NCBI GenBank assembly: GCA_947089145.1
Contig: CAMUJH010000006.1
Span: 1 to 64,000 of the forward strand
Source: an uncultured Hungatella sp.
GTDB taxonomy: Bacteria > Bacillota > Clostridia > Lachnospirales > Lachnospiraceae
Direction of reading: 5' to 3'
DNA length: 64,000 nt
Numbering within the stretch: position 1 is the stretch's first letter; every line of letters begins with the position of its first letter. Of this stretch, positions 34,635 to 43,586 are shown in pieces. Below the pieces are notes generated by a model. That model was not told the origin of the DNA and did not search any database. It saw only the letters and a program-made list of their open reading frames with translations. The position numbers were made by a program, and so were the translations under genes.

Positions 34635-34775
34635 GAGCGTGTTTGAAAATTCATTCCCGTCATCTGTGCATCTGCAAAGCGACGGCGTAGTGGTGCCTAC
34701 GTCTAGCTCTGCAGACGTGCAGAGGGCGTAGACAGCGGGTGCTTTATTCACTGGAATTTCCGCAATGCAGTACTG
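34635..34775. repeat. Palindromic repeat family C, copy with one MITE-like end
   Basis: The left end (TAGAGCGTGTTTGAAAATTC) equals the terminal inverted repeat of the 160-bp MITE, but the interior differs: CATCTGTGCATCTGC, AAGCGACGGCGTAGTGG and GCCTACG blocks match, in opposite orientation, the repeat at 60604-60696. The matching right end (GCATTGC-N2-AAATT-N4-TGAATAAA read on the minus strand) overlaps the last codons and stop of trmK, so the trmK C-terminus may be repeat-derived. Confidence 0.75.
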
Positions 34776-35533
34776 GTTTCCGGCTTTAATCCGTCGCCCA
34801 GACAGTCAAATGTCTCCGGTGTTTCCCGGAGTCCAGCCTGACAGAACATCTGTATCCTCTGGATCTGCCCCTCCAGTTCCTTTCTCCTGGCCTCTGCCTT
34901 CTCCCCCGTCTTTTCCCGAAGTCTTTCTGCAATCCCTGCCAGCTGGCATTTCTCCCTTTCCAGATATTCCAGCAGCACCTGGTTCCTCTCCTCCATCAGC
35001 CTTGGGCCGTATCGGTACTCCATCTCTGTCATCTCTTTGCGGCCCTGGGGATGATTCCCCCTAAACACTGCATCTATAACCGTATAATACTTTTCTTCCT
35101 CAGCCACCATGTCTTCCCTGGCAATGTAAAATCCGTTCCGGTGAAGAAATCTGCGCACCTTATCCAGTTCCGACTGAGGAGATAGTATCCAGTGCTCCAC
35201 GTGCTCCCACAGACGGCGGCCCTGTTCCATAATATGTATCACCAGCGGTCCCCCCATGCCGGCTATCACCACCGTGTCCGCCTCCCCGGCGCCAAGACGC
35301 TCCACCCCGTCCCCCAGCCTTGTCTCAATCCTGCCCTCCAGGCCCCGCTGCCGGATATGCTCCTGCGCCCGTCCCAAAGGGCCTGGCCGCACGTCCATGG
35401 CCACTGCCCCGGCAGCCAGCTTGCGCAAAACCAATTCAATGGGAACAAACCCGTGATCCGTCCCTACATCCGCCACCCGGCTTCCCGGCTTAACAAAAGA
35501 GATCACCGTTTCCAGTCGTTTTGACAGTCTCAC
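34748..35533 (-). CDS. trmK: tRNA (adenine(22)-N1)-methyltransferase
   Basis: A 261-residue SAM-dependent enzyme that methylates A22 of tRNAs. Motif I is VADVGTDHGFVPIELV, followed by AMDVRPGPLGRA and the catalytic-region VVIAGMGGPL motif. The C-terminal third is helical (coiled coil). The start is GTG 35533 with AAAGGAG upstream; the frame is open to 35608 and overlaps rpoD. It lies between rpoD and the Nif3-like gene, the usual Firmicutes order. The last ~8 residues (around STALRKFQ) coincide with the edge of repeat family C. Confidence 0.92.
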   Translation of the reverse strand: MRLSKRLETVISFVKPGSRVADVGTDHGFVPIELVLRKLAAGAVAMDVRPGPLGRAQEHIRQRGLEGRIETRLGDGVERLGAGEADTVVIAGMGGPLVIHIMEQGRRLWEHVEHWILSPQSELDKVRRFLHRNGFYIAREDMVAEEEKYYTVIDAVFRGNHPQGRKEMTEMEYRYGPRLMEERNQVLLEYLEREKCQLAGIAERLREKTGEKAEARRKELEGQIQRIQMFCQAGLRETPETFDCLGDGLKPETSTALRKFQ

Positions 35534-35604
35534 CGCTTTATAAGCTCCTTTCGTCTGCCGATTCAGGCTGCCGGACTTAAAAGCCCCGGCGCAGGCTGCC
35601 TGCG

Positions 35605-36732
35605 TCACTCATCCAGATAGTCTTTCAGCTTTTTGCTCCTGCTGGGGTGCCGCAGCTTTCTCAGGGCCTTTGCCTCAATCTGCCGTATCCTTTCCCTGGT
35701 AACATTAAAGTCCCGGCCCACTTCTTCCAAAGTCCTCGGGCGCCCGTCCTCCAGGCCAAACCGCAGTTTAAGCACCTTCTGCTCCCGCTCTGTCAGCGTC
35801 TCAAGAACCTCCATCAGCTGCTCATGCAGCAAGGTAAATGCCGCTGCCTCTGCAGGAACCATTACATGCTCATCCTGAATAAAATCCCCCAGATGGCTGT
35901 CCTCCTCCTCGCCGATAGGGGTTTCCAGGGAAACCGGCTCCTGAGAAATCTTAAGCACCTCCCGAACCCGCTCCACAGGCATCTCCGCCCTGGCTGCGAT
36001 TTCCTCAGGCTGAGGTTCTCTCCCCAGTTCCTGCAAAAGCTGTCTGGACACCCGTATAAGCCGGTTAATCGTTTCCACCATATGAACCGGAATGCGGATG
36101 GTCCTGGCCTGATCCGCAATGGCTCTGGTAATGGCCTGGCGAATCCACCAGGTAGCATAGGTGCTGAATTTATACCCTTTTGTGTAGTCAAACTTCTCCA
36201 CGGCCTTTATAAGCCCCAGATTCCCCTCCTGTATCAGATCGAGAAACTGCATCCCCCGTCCCACGTACCTTTTGGCGATGCTGACCACCAGGCGCAGATT
36301 GGCCTCCGCTAAAATTCTTTTTGCCTCCTCGTCCCCCAGTTCAATCCTTTTGGCCAGATCAATTTCCTCATCCAGGGACAAAAGGGGAACCTTGCCGATC
36401 TCCTTCAGATACATGCGTACCGGGTCCTCGATTCCCACGCCTTCGGGAACCGACAGATCGATCTTCTCCAGATCGATCTCCTCCTCATGCTCCAAATCCA
36501 TCTCTTCTTCCGCAAAAAGGTCTGCATCCATCTCCGCATCTTCGCCCAGCCGCAGGACATCCACCTTATTGGCCTCCAGGAAATCATAAATCCTGTCCAG
36601 CTTATCCCCGTCCAGAACCTGGCCGGAAAAGAAGTTCAGCACTTCCTGGTTCTCCAGCACATTCTTTTTCTTCTTTGCTTCCGCCAATAACAATGCCAGT
36701 CTTTCCTCAAATCCCAATGTTTTTTCGTCCAT
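35605..36732 (-). CDS. rpoD: Primary sigma factor (sigma-A / RpoD)
   Basis: The 375-residue housekeeping sigma factor. Region 1.1 is acidic (about 35-85), region 1.2 begins at [16 protein letters not shown], region 2 contains the core-binding and -10 recognition helices ([41 protein letters not shown]), region 3 follows, and region 4 has the -35-reading helix-turn-helix ([24 protein letters not shown]). The start at 36732 has GGAAAGG about 9 bp upstream; 36750 is an alternative. It is downstream of dnaG in the conserved macromolecular-synthesis operon. Confidence 0.97.
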   Translation of the reverse strand: MDEKTLGFEERLALLLAEAKKKKNVLENQEVLNFFSGQVLDGDKLDRIYDFLEANKVDVLRLGEDAEMDADLFAEEEMDLEHEEEIDLEKIDLSVPEGVGIEDPVRMYLKEIGKVPLLSLDEEIDLAKRIELGDEEAKRILAEANLRLVVSIAKRYVGRGMQFLDLIQEGNLGLIKAVEKFDYTKGYKFSTYATWWIRQAITRAIADQARTIRIPVHMVETINRLIRVSRQLLQELGREPQPEEIAARAEMPVERVREVLKISQEPVSLETPIGEEEDSHLGDFIQDEHVMVPAEAAAFTLLHEQLMEVLETLTEREQKVLKLRFGLEDGRPRTLEEVGRDFNVTRERIRQIEAKALRKLRHPSRSKKLKDYLDE

Positions 36733-36812
36733 ATGGTTCAACCTTTCCATAGTTGTAACCGCCTGTATCCCCGGCAGTTCATGCCAGCCTGCAGCCTTCC
36801 TATAGTGTTGCC

Positions 36813-38579
36813 TCAATCAATGGAAATATGCAGGCTCTTTAAAGCGCTCTGTGCCTTAATTATCTCCTGCAGCTGCCCTATATCAGCAGCCGCCCTGCTG
36901 GCCTCGTCAAGGCTGTTTTTCTTTACCTTATACACGGTTTCTGAAAACGCCTTGCTTCTCTCCTCATTGGTCAAAGATTCTTTAAGCCTGGCATGAAAAA
37001 GCGATGCCACCGTCTTATATTGTTCCTCGTCATTTATAAAATGGTTCAGGATTCCCGCCGGATTCACCTGCCCCTTGGCATGTCCCTCAAACACCATTAC
37101 CGCCACCTGGTGATACAGCTCCTCTTTAAAATCGTCAGGGGTAATGATCCCCTCAATCTTGTCAAACAGCCCCGGCTCCTCAATAAGCCAGGTAAGGAGA
37201 AGCCTCTGGGACTTCCTCGGCCCGTCCTCTTTCTCTTTTTTCCGGTCCCGGTAAGAAGGCGTCTGCTGCCGCGCCGCCTGGCCTCCGGTTCCCAGCCTGC
37301 TGCCCAGGCTGTTCACCAGCCTTTTCAGATCCTCATAGTTGATGAAATATTCCCTGGACACTGCCTGTATATAGTTGTCCCGCTCCAGAGCTTCCGTAAA
37401 TTCCAGAAGCTTTCTTGCAGCCCCATTATAAAACTGTGTCTTCTGTTCTGGGTCCTGCAGGTCAAAATCCTGCTTCAGCACATCAATTTCAAAAAGGAAA
37501 CTGTTTCTGGCATTCTCAATCCGCTGCCGGAAGGCTTCCGCCCCCAGATTCTTAATAAACTCATCGGGATCTTTGTACGGCTGCATATTCAGAACCCTGG
37601 CGCTGACTCCTGCCTCCTTTAAAATAGGAATGGCCCGCAAGGCCGCCTTTACTCCTGCCTTGTCGCTGTCATAGGTAAGAATCACCTGATCCGTATACCT
37701 TTTCAGCAGAGATGCATGCTGCAGGGTAAATGCAGTCCCCAGGGAAGCCACTGCATTGGTAAACCCGGCCTGATGCATTGCGATGACATCCATGTATCCC
37801 TCGCAGACCAGCATATGCTTTTCCCTGGTGCTCTTTGCATAATTAAGGCCGTACAGGTTCCGGCTTTTGTCAAACAGCCTGGTCTCCGGGGAATTTAAAT
37901 ATTTGGGCGTCCCGTCTCCCATAACCCGGCCTCCAAATCCGATAACCCGGTTATTTACATCCATAATCGGAAACATGACCCGGTTCCAGAACTTGTCATG
38001 GGTTCCCCTCTCCTCAATGGTCACCAGCCCTGTCTCCTTTAGTATTCCGTCTTTGTAGCCCTTTTCCCGCAGATACCGATACAAATCATCCCCTGTTTTA
38101 TTGGCAAAGCCCAGCCCGAACCGACGGATTGTGTCATCGCTTAATTTCCGGTTCTGAAGGTACTGGTACCCCTGCCTTCCCTGAGGGTGTTTTAACTGAT
38201 AGTAAAAGTAGTTGGCTGCCAGCTTATTGATCTCCAAAAGGCTGGCCCGCAGATCTGCCTGGGCCCTGGCCTCCTTTGAAACCTCCTCCTTCGGCAGCTC
38301 CACCCCCGCCTTATCCGCCAGCACCTTAAGGGCCTCCGGAAAAGTATAATTTTCATATTCCATGAGAAAGGTTATGGCATTGCCTCCCGCCCCGCACCCG
38401 AAGCAGTAATACATCTGTTTGCCCGGCGATACGGAAAATGAAGGAGACTTCTCATTGTGAAAAGGACACAGTCCAAAATAGCTGCTGCCTTTTTTCTGCA
38501 GCTTTACATACCCTGAAACAATATCTACAATATCGGTTTTTGTCCTTACTTCTTCTACAATCTCTTCCGGATAAAACAT
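36813..38579 (-). CDS. dnaG: DNA primase
   Basis: A 588-residue primase that lays RNA primers for replication. The N-terminal CHC2 zinc ribbon has Cys38, His41, Cys59 and Cys62. The RNA polymerase domain contains the TOPRIM motif ([16 protein letters not shown]) and the downstream acidic pair in TYDSDKAG. The C-terminal helicase-interaction part (about 440-588) is helical. It is directly upstream of rpoD on the same strand, 80 bp apart with this rpoD start. Confidence 0.97.
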   Translation of the reverse strand: MFYPEEIVEEVRTKTDIVDIVSGYVKLQKKGSSYFGLCPFHNEKSPSFSVSPGKQMYYCFGCGAGGNAITFLMEYENYTFPEALKVLADKAGVELPKEEVSKEARAQADLRASLLEINKLAANYFYYQLKHPQGRQGYQYLQNRKLSDDTIRRFGLGFANKTGDDLYRYLREKGYKDGILKETGLVTIEERGTHDKFWNRVMFPIMDVNNRVIGFGGRVMGDGTPKYLNSPETRLFDKSRNLYGLNYAKSTREKHMLVCEGYMDVIAMHQAGFTNAVASLGTAFTLQHASLLKRYTDQVILTYDSDKAGVKAALRAIPILKEAGVSARVLNMQPYKDPDEFIKNLGAEAFRQRIENARNSFLFEIDVLKQDFDLQDPEQKTQFYNGAARKLLEFTEALERDNYIQAVSREYFINYEDLKRLVNSLGSRLGTGGQAARQQTPSYRDRKKEKEDGPRKSQRLLLTWLIEEPGLFDKIEGIITPDDFKEELYHQVAVMVFEGHAKGQVNPAGILNHFINDEEQYKTVASLFHARLKESLTNEERSKAFSETVYKVKKNSLDEASRAAADIGQLQEIIKAQSALKSLHISID

Positions 38580-38643
38580 AAGTTTCTCTATCTGCTGTCC
38601 TTTCTTTCCTTTTCATGCCATGTGATTTCGTTTAGCAAGCCTC

Positions 38644-39654
38644 CTATAGCGCCTTCCAGGATTTGGGCACAAACAATTCTTCAAACATGTCAATGGCATA
38701 CCGATCGCTCATTCCCGCAATATAATCGCACACTACCCGCTCCCGCTTCTCCCCCTTTTCTTCCATAAGCCAAAGGTATTCCGGAGGAAGGATCTCCGTG
38801 TGTTTCATATAGTACTCATACAAAAACTGTATCACTCCCTGGGCGCGCCCTTCTTCCCCCTTGGCAACGCTGTTGCTGTACACTGTATGAAACATCCAGG
38901 TGCGCAGATTCTTCATAGCCTTTTCCATGGGAGGAGACATGACTATGGCCTGCTTGCCCTGGCTGTTCTCAATAATATCATGAATCATGGTGTTCAGCCT
39001 TTCCCTGACGCTGTGCCCTAAGATGTCCGTGTATTCCCCGGGCAAATCTTCCTCCTGAAAGATCCTGGCCCGGATAGCGTCGTCAATGTCATGGTTTATA
39101 TAGGCAATCTTGTCTGAGAGCCTTACAATATCCCCCTCCAGAGTAGCCGGCCTGGAGGACAGCCCATGGTTTAAAATTCCGTCCCTCACCTCTTTCGTCA
39201 GGTTCAGGCCCTGGCCGTCCTTCTCCAGCACTTCCACCACCCGGACGCTTTGCCTGCTGTGAACAAATCCGTCGCTGCACAGCCTGTTTAAGATCTCCTC
39301 ACCCGAATGGCCAAAGGGCGTATGGCCCAGATCGTGCCCCAGGGCAATGGCCTCCGCCAGGCTTTCATTCATGTAAAGAGATTTTGTGATGGTTCTGGCA
39401 ATCTGAGCCACCTCCAGAGTGTGAGTCAGGCGGGTTCTATAATGATCCCCTTCCGGCGCCAGAAACACCTGAGTCTTGTGCTTCAGCCTTCTGAATGCCT
39501 TACAGTGCAGTATCCTGTCCCGATCCCTCTGGTACTCCGGCCTGATATCGCAAAGGGCTTCCGGCCTGTCCCTTCCTTTCGTGTCTTTGCTCAGGGCAGC
39601 GTAGGGACTTAAAACCTTTTCCTCCAGCTGCTCCATGGATTCTCTGATGGTCAA
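38644..39654 (-). CDS. dGTPase-like deoxynucleotide triphosphohydrolase
   Basis: A 336-residue HD-domain enzyme of the dGTP triphosphohydrolase family. The motif series H...HD...D is visible: TRLTHTLEVAQ, GHDLGHTPFGHSGE and RLSDKIAYINHDIDDAI. The start is TTG 39654 with GGAGG 8 bp upstream; the frame is open to 39684. It lies upstream of dnaG on the same strand, a common Clostridia arrangement. Confidence 0.9.
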   Translation of the reverse strand: MTIRESMEQLEEKVLSPYAALSKDTKGRDRPEALCDIRPEYQRDRDRILHCKAFRRLKHKTQVFLAPEGDHYRTRLTHTLEVAQIARTITKSLYMNESLAEAIALGHDLGHTPFGHSGEEILNRLCSDGFVHSRQSVRVVEVLEKDGQGLNLTKEVRDGILNHGLSSRPATLEGDIVRLSDKIAYINHDIDDAIRARIFQEEDLPGEYTDILGHSVRERLNTMIHDIIENSQGKQAIVMSPPMEKAMKNLRTWMFHTVYSNSVAKGEEGRAQGVIQFLYEYYMKHTEILPPEYLWLMEEKGEKRERVVCDYIAGMSDRYAIDMFEELFVPKSWKAL

Positions 39655-39864
39655 ACTTCTCCCCTCCCCCTCTGTCATCTGCATTTTAACGGCTTTATGC
39701 CTTTTTTATGAATCCCCCAGGCAAAAAGCGTGCTCCGTAAAGTCCTTAACTATATTATATTTCCCAATCTCTGAATTTACCACAAAATAAAGGATAAAAT
39801 GCCTGATACTATTATATACTCTGGCCTGCCTTGCTTCAAGCAGTTTATTTCCGCCTTCTGTGTT

Positions 39865-39903
39865 AAAAAAAGGATACCCGGCCCTTTACTGCCGAATATC
39901 CTT
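39865..39903 (-). terminator. Terminator of the MMPL/GLUG/HTH operon
   Basis: On the minus strand AAGGATA / TATCCTTT with a GC-rich loop is followed by six or more T, 16 bp after the stop of the HTH gene at 39919. Confidence 0.75.
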
Positions 39904-39918
39904 TTCTTGAGAATCACC

Positions 39919-40188
39919 TTATCTGATAAACTTCTTCATCTTTGATCTGGGCACCAGCGCCTTAAACCCACAGCTTTTCCCCGTCTCCGGATCTTTGACG
40001 CAGCACCGCTCCCACAGCCTGTTAACGGCAATCCTGCTTAACCCTGTAGCGCAGAGAATCTCCTTGGCCGTTTTGCCCCTTAGGTACAGCTCCACTGCCC
40101 GCCGCCTTGTTCTGTACACACACCGTTCAGCTATGGTCAGCTCTGTTTCGTCAATTTCCTCCCACTGTTCTCCCTGCATTTCCGCCAA
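39919..40188 (-). CDS. Small HTH-type protein, last gene of the MMPL/GLUG operon
   Basis: An 89-residue basic protein. Residues about 22-60 form a likely helix-turn-helix (RRAVELYLRGKTAKEILCATGLSRIAVNRLW), followed by CC-x-KDPETGKSCGFKALVP. The start is TTG 40188 with AGGAG 9 bp upstream, located within the last codons of the GLUG gene, so translation is coupled. The HTH resembles the N-terminal part of some integrase/transposase proteins, so a truncated mobile-element gene is the alternative. The position at the end of an envelope operon with its own terminator speaks for a functional small regulator. Function not established. Confidence 0.55.
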   Translation of the reverse strand: MAEMQGEQWEEIDETELTIAERCVYRTRRRAVELYLRGKTAKEILCATGLSRIAVNRLWERCCVKDPETGKSCGFKALVPRSKMKKFIR

Positions 40189-40193
40189 CGCCC

Positions 40194-43100
40194 TCAGCTC
40201 CTTTCTTCTCCTGATTCCCTTTGCGTATCCCCCTTTTCCTCTGTATTTTCCTTGTCCTCTCCCTCTTCCGTTTCGTCCTTATGGCCCTGCGGCTCTGTCG
40301 CTTCCTCCGGCTGCTGACCGTCTGTTTCAATTGCTGTCTCTGCCGGCTTCTTTTTCTTCTTCCTGCTTTTTGAAACAGCCAGCCATATCCCTGCCAGCAC
40401 AGCTCCGCCGCATGCCAGCGCCAGCGGCAAAGTCATATTTTTCTCCGGCTCCAGAACTACAAATTCCCCTGTCTTGTTCATCTCAAAGATCAGATAAGGA
40501 CCGTCTTTCCTGCTGTCTACTATCTGTATCTGCCCGTTTTCCACAATGCCTGCAACGGCTCCTTTTTTATACCGGTCCGCCAGCACATGGACCGCAATCT
40601 TCTCCGGCTGAGGCACTCCCTCAGGCTGCAGGATGGAATAGCCGTAGACACCGCCTATATGGAATCCCTCCGGAACCAGCCACACTGCCTCCATGGCGCT
40701 TAATTCGTCCTCTGACGTTGTCTGCCTGTCAAGCACAAGAGAGGTTCCCGGGTAGAAATTAGCCTCCGCCAGAACAGCCGGCATTTTGTCATCCGAGGAC
40801 GCTATGGTAGTGTTCCATGCCCTATAGACGGCATGAACCGTCTGATTTCCCTTTATGCAGGAGAGATCTTTCTCCTCCCACACATAATAATACCCGTCTT
40901 TCTGAGGTACCTGGGGAATCATATCCTCTGCCACGCTGCTTCCGTATTCGCAGTATAAAGTCTTTAATACCTGATCTTCCACCTGGAATACCACTGACAG
41001 CCTGCCAAATTCCTCCGGCATATTGTCCATAGCCTTAAAGCTTTCATAGGGAAGTCCCTGGGCCTGCCCTTCATAGGTAACGCCGTCCAAAGCGCCTATG
41101 TTTTCATCTACATAAAAGTTCCCCTGAATAATGCCCTCTTCGTCGGCATCTCCTGCCACGGTTCCTACCCATTCCCCGTCCGGGTTGGCAAAGGAAACCA
41201 TGGAAAAATTGTCCAGGATATCAGTTCCCCATCCTGCAATGCCGCCTGCGTAATTATTTCCGTCAATGGTGCACATATTATAGTTGCGCCGGATCACATA
41301 GGCGCTGCTTCCCGTAATGCCGCCGGCATAATTGCCGTCCTCAGCCGTAATATCGCCGAAATTCTGGTTCTGGATCAGGGCTCCCAGGTTAGCCTTTCCC
41401 ACGATTCCGCCGGCATAGTCATTGGTTACGGTTATATGTTCCTGATTTTTGCAGTCCAGCACAATTGCCTTTATATTGCGGGTTACATTTAACGTCCTTT
41501 CTTCCTCCGCCTCCAGATCCTGTTCCGGGTCCAGGCTGGTTTCCATGCCGATGATTCCAGCAATGCCCCCTGCCTGGTAATCGGCGGATACCGATCCCTG
41601 GTTGGCACATCCGTTTATCATGCCAAGACCCAGCCCCTCGCCTTCCAGGTCAGACACATCCTCAAACAGTTCCCTGTCTTCCTTTGCCCGATCCACCCCG
41701 TCAGAAATAGTATTTCTTATTTGGTCAATCTGATTCTCAATTTCTCTCTTCTGATTCCGTATCTGATCCCTGCTGCTGCGGATTCCGTCACTTAATGCGT
41801 CCACGCCGCTTGAGAGGGCGTCTACCTGGGCGGTCATCTCCTGATCCATGCTGTGCAGATCACCCCTGGCTTTATCCGTGTTGACCCGGACAATGTCAAT
41901 AAACACATTGGTTTCTACCTGCAGCTGTTCCAAATCGTCCTCAAAATCCTCCATGCCGCCTACGGCATGGGCCGGGGCATTGGCCGCCAGCCAGCCTATC
42001 TCACTCTTCAGCTCTTCCCCGTATTTTGCCAGCAGTTCCAGCTGCTCCAGCCTCTTTTTAAGCCATGCCGCAAAATCCTTGGGATCAAAATTATTCAGAT
42101 CACCTTCATAGCCTTTCTCCATCTCCGCTCTCAGATCCGATATCTGGCGGGCTTTCTGCACCGCTGCCTGATAGTGGTTTTTCGTAGTCTGATCCACCAT
42201 GTCCAGATTCATGTGATCCAAAGTATTCTGTATCTCATTAATGGAGCGGTCCGCATCTCTGTCAAAACCGTCACCGCCTTCCCGGTACACGTCTTTATAG
42301 AATCTTCCGATGTCCCGCATCCCTTCCATCTGGGCGTCAATCTGATCCAGATTGCTGGAAGCCGTATCCCCTGCGTTCTCTATGATTCCTGACAGGGAAT
42401 CTCCCATGTCAGACAGCTCTTCCATCTGGTTTTCCAGGCTTCCGAACATATCCTCCTCATAGTCCACGGTTACGTAAGGCTCAAACTGCCCTACGATTCC
42501 GCCGGCATCCTTCCGTCCCTGCACCGCCCCGTGATTCACGCACTGATCTATCAGCCCGCTCTGGCGGCCGGCGATTCCACCTATATTGTACCCCATATGA
42601 GGATATCCTACGGTTCCGTAATTGCTGCAGCCTCTTATGTATCCCAAAGACAGGCCGGCGATTCCACCTGCGTCATTGACTCTCTCCACCCGGATGCTCT
42701 CTTCCAGCCCTACGCTTCCCGCCGAAAGCTGAGATGACGAATCGCTGGAAACCTCCTGTCCCGTAGCGTTAATATGGCCTTGGTTGACACAGTCTTCTAT
42801 GGTTCCCTCATTATATCCGGCAATGCCTCCTGTCTTTAAGTTGCCTGTAAGCTGCGCCTTGCTTTCGCATCCTGTAATGACGCCTGTCTCTTCATTATGG
42901 CCCGCGATCCCGCCTAAAGTGTCCTCAGCCACAATCTGGCCGGTAAAGCTGCAGTTTTCCACGGTTCCACGGTTCGTTCCCGCAATTCCTCCGATATTGG
43001 TTCTGCTTCCCTCAGGCATAAGTTCCCCGTGGACATCCAGATTTCTCACTGTGCCGCCCTGCTGCACAAACCGGAACAGCCCCAGGTTGGAACCGGCGCC

Positions 43101-43583
43101 TTTTACACAAAATCCGATTATGCTGTGCCCGTTGCCGTCAAATGTCCCGGCAAACACTGGCACCGGCTGAAAATCCGTTCCCTGCAGGTTCAAGTCCGCC
43201 CCCAGGACAAACCTTTTTCCTTTGGAGTAAGATTCTGCCGTGCAGTTTCTGCTGAAGTTTATAAAATCATCCTCTGTGCTGATAGTTATGGTCCCCTCAT
43301 CTTCTCCCTGGAAAGCCCGGTTTTCCTCTGCCCCTTCGGTTCCGTCCGCCGTCTCTTCCGCGGCTCCGCTCTCCCCGGATTCTTCCTGGGAAGCCTCCGG
43401 TGCAGCCAGAGCCTCCAAGGCCCAAAAGCTTTCCCCTGGCGCCGCCCATGCTCCGGACACTGCCAAAGCCGCCGCCAGGGCTGCCGCCCTGCCCCTTGTC
43501 CCGGCGCCCTTTTTGCTTCCGCCTTTTTTTCCTGGTTCCATATGGGCTGTATCCGATCCCTGTCTTGCGTTTATATTCCTCAT
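40194..43583 (-). CDS. Large GLUG-repeat surface protein with inserted coiled coil
   Basis: A 1129-residue exported protein, not known to me as a characterised protein. Signal peptide region about 30-61; acidic linker 62-98; GLUG-type repeats (pattern GGIAG-x-N-x-G-x-I-x-x-C-x-N-x-G) at about 195-370 and again 650-815; between them a 270-residue helical insertion (about 375-645) ending in two xxxLxxG heptads (DALSSGVDALSDG, 588-600), the pattern known from YhgE/EsaA/MMPL partners. A C-terminal region (about 850-1045) precedes one membrane helix (about 1050-1070), a KSRKKKKK stop-transfer and a 50-residue acidic tail. The start is 3 bp after the MMPL stop, with AGGAGG inside it. It probably works with the MMPL exporter at the cell surface. 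Confidence 0.75.
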   Translation of the reverse strand: MRNINARQGSDTAHMEPGKKGGSKKGAGTRGRAAALAAALAVSGAWAAPGESFWALEALAAPEASQEESGESGAAEETADGTEGAEENRAFQGEDEGTITISTEDDFINFSRNCTAESYSKGKRFVLGADLNLQGTDFQPVPVFAGTFDGNGHSIIGFCVKGAGSNLGLFRFVQQGGTVRNLDVHGELMPEGSRTNIGGIAGTNRGTVENCSFTGQIVAEDTLGGIAGHNEETGVITGCESKAQLTGNLKTGGIAGYNEGTIEDCVNQGHINATGQEVSSDSSSQLSAGSVGLEESIRVERVNDAGGIAGLSLGYIRGCSNYGTVGYPHMGYNIGGIAGRQSGLIDQCVNHGAVQGRKDAGGIVGQFEPYVTVDYEEDMFGSLENQMEELSDMGDSLSGIIENAGDTASSNLDQIDAQMEGMRDIGRFYKDVYREGGDGFDRDADRSINEIQNTLDHMNLDMVDQTTKNHYQAAVQKARQISDLRAEMEKGYEGDLNNFDPKDFAAWLKKRLEQLELLAKYGEELKSEIGWLAANAPAHAVGGMEDFEDDLEQLQVETNVFIDIVRVNTDKARGDLHSMDQEMTAQVDALSSGVDALSDGIRSSRDQIRNQKREIENQIDQIRNTISDGVDRAKEDRELFEDVSDLEGEGLGLGMINGCANQGSVSADYQAGGIAGIIGMETSLDPEQDLEAEEERTLNVTRNIKAIVLDCKNQEHITVTNDYAGGIVGKANLGALIQNQNFGDITAEDGNYAGGITGSSAYVIRRNYNMCTIDGNNYAGGIAGWGTDILDNFSMVSFANPDGEWVGTVAGDADEEGIIQGNFYVDENIGALDGVTYEGQAQGLPYESFKAMDNMPEEFGRLSVVFQVEDQVLKTLYCEYGSSVAEDMIPQVPQKDGYYYVWEEKDLSCIKGNQTVHAVYRAWNTTIASSDDKMPAVLAEANFYPGTSLVLDRQTTSEDELSAMEAVWLVPEGFHIGGVYGYSILQPEGVPQPEKIAVHVLADRYKKGAVAGIVENGQIQIVDSRKDGPYLIFEMNKTGEFVVLEPEKNMTLPLALACGGAVLAGIWLAVSKSRKKKKKPAETAIETDGQQPEEATEPQGHKDETEEGEDKENTEEKGDTQRESGEERS

Positions 43584-43586
43584 ATC

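Noticed and set aside
33172-34635. Long plus-strand open frame (487 codons) opposite the kinase-like and Nif3-like genes
   Set aside because: It has no ribosome-binding site and lies antisense to two well-supported genes in an operon with trmK; the composition is that of a shadow frame.
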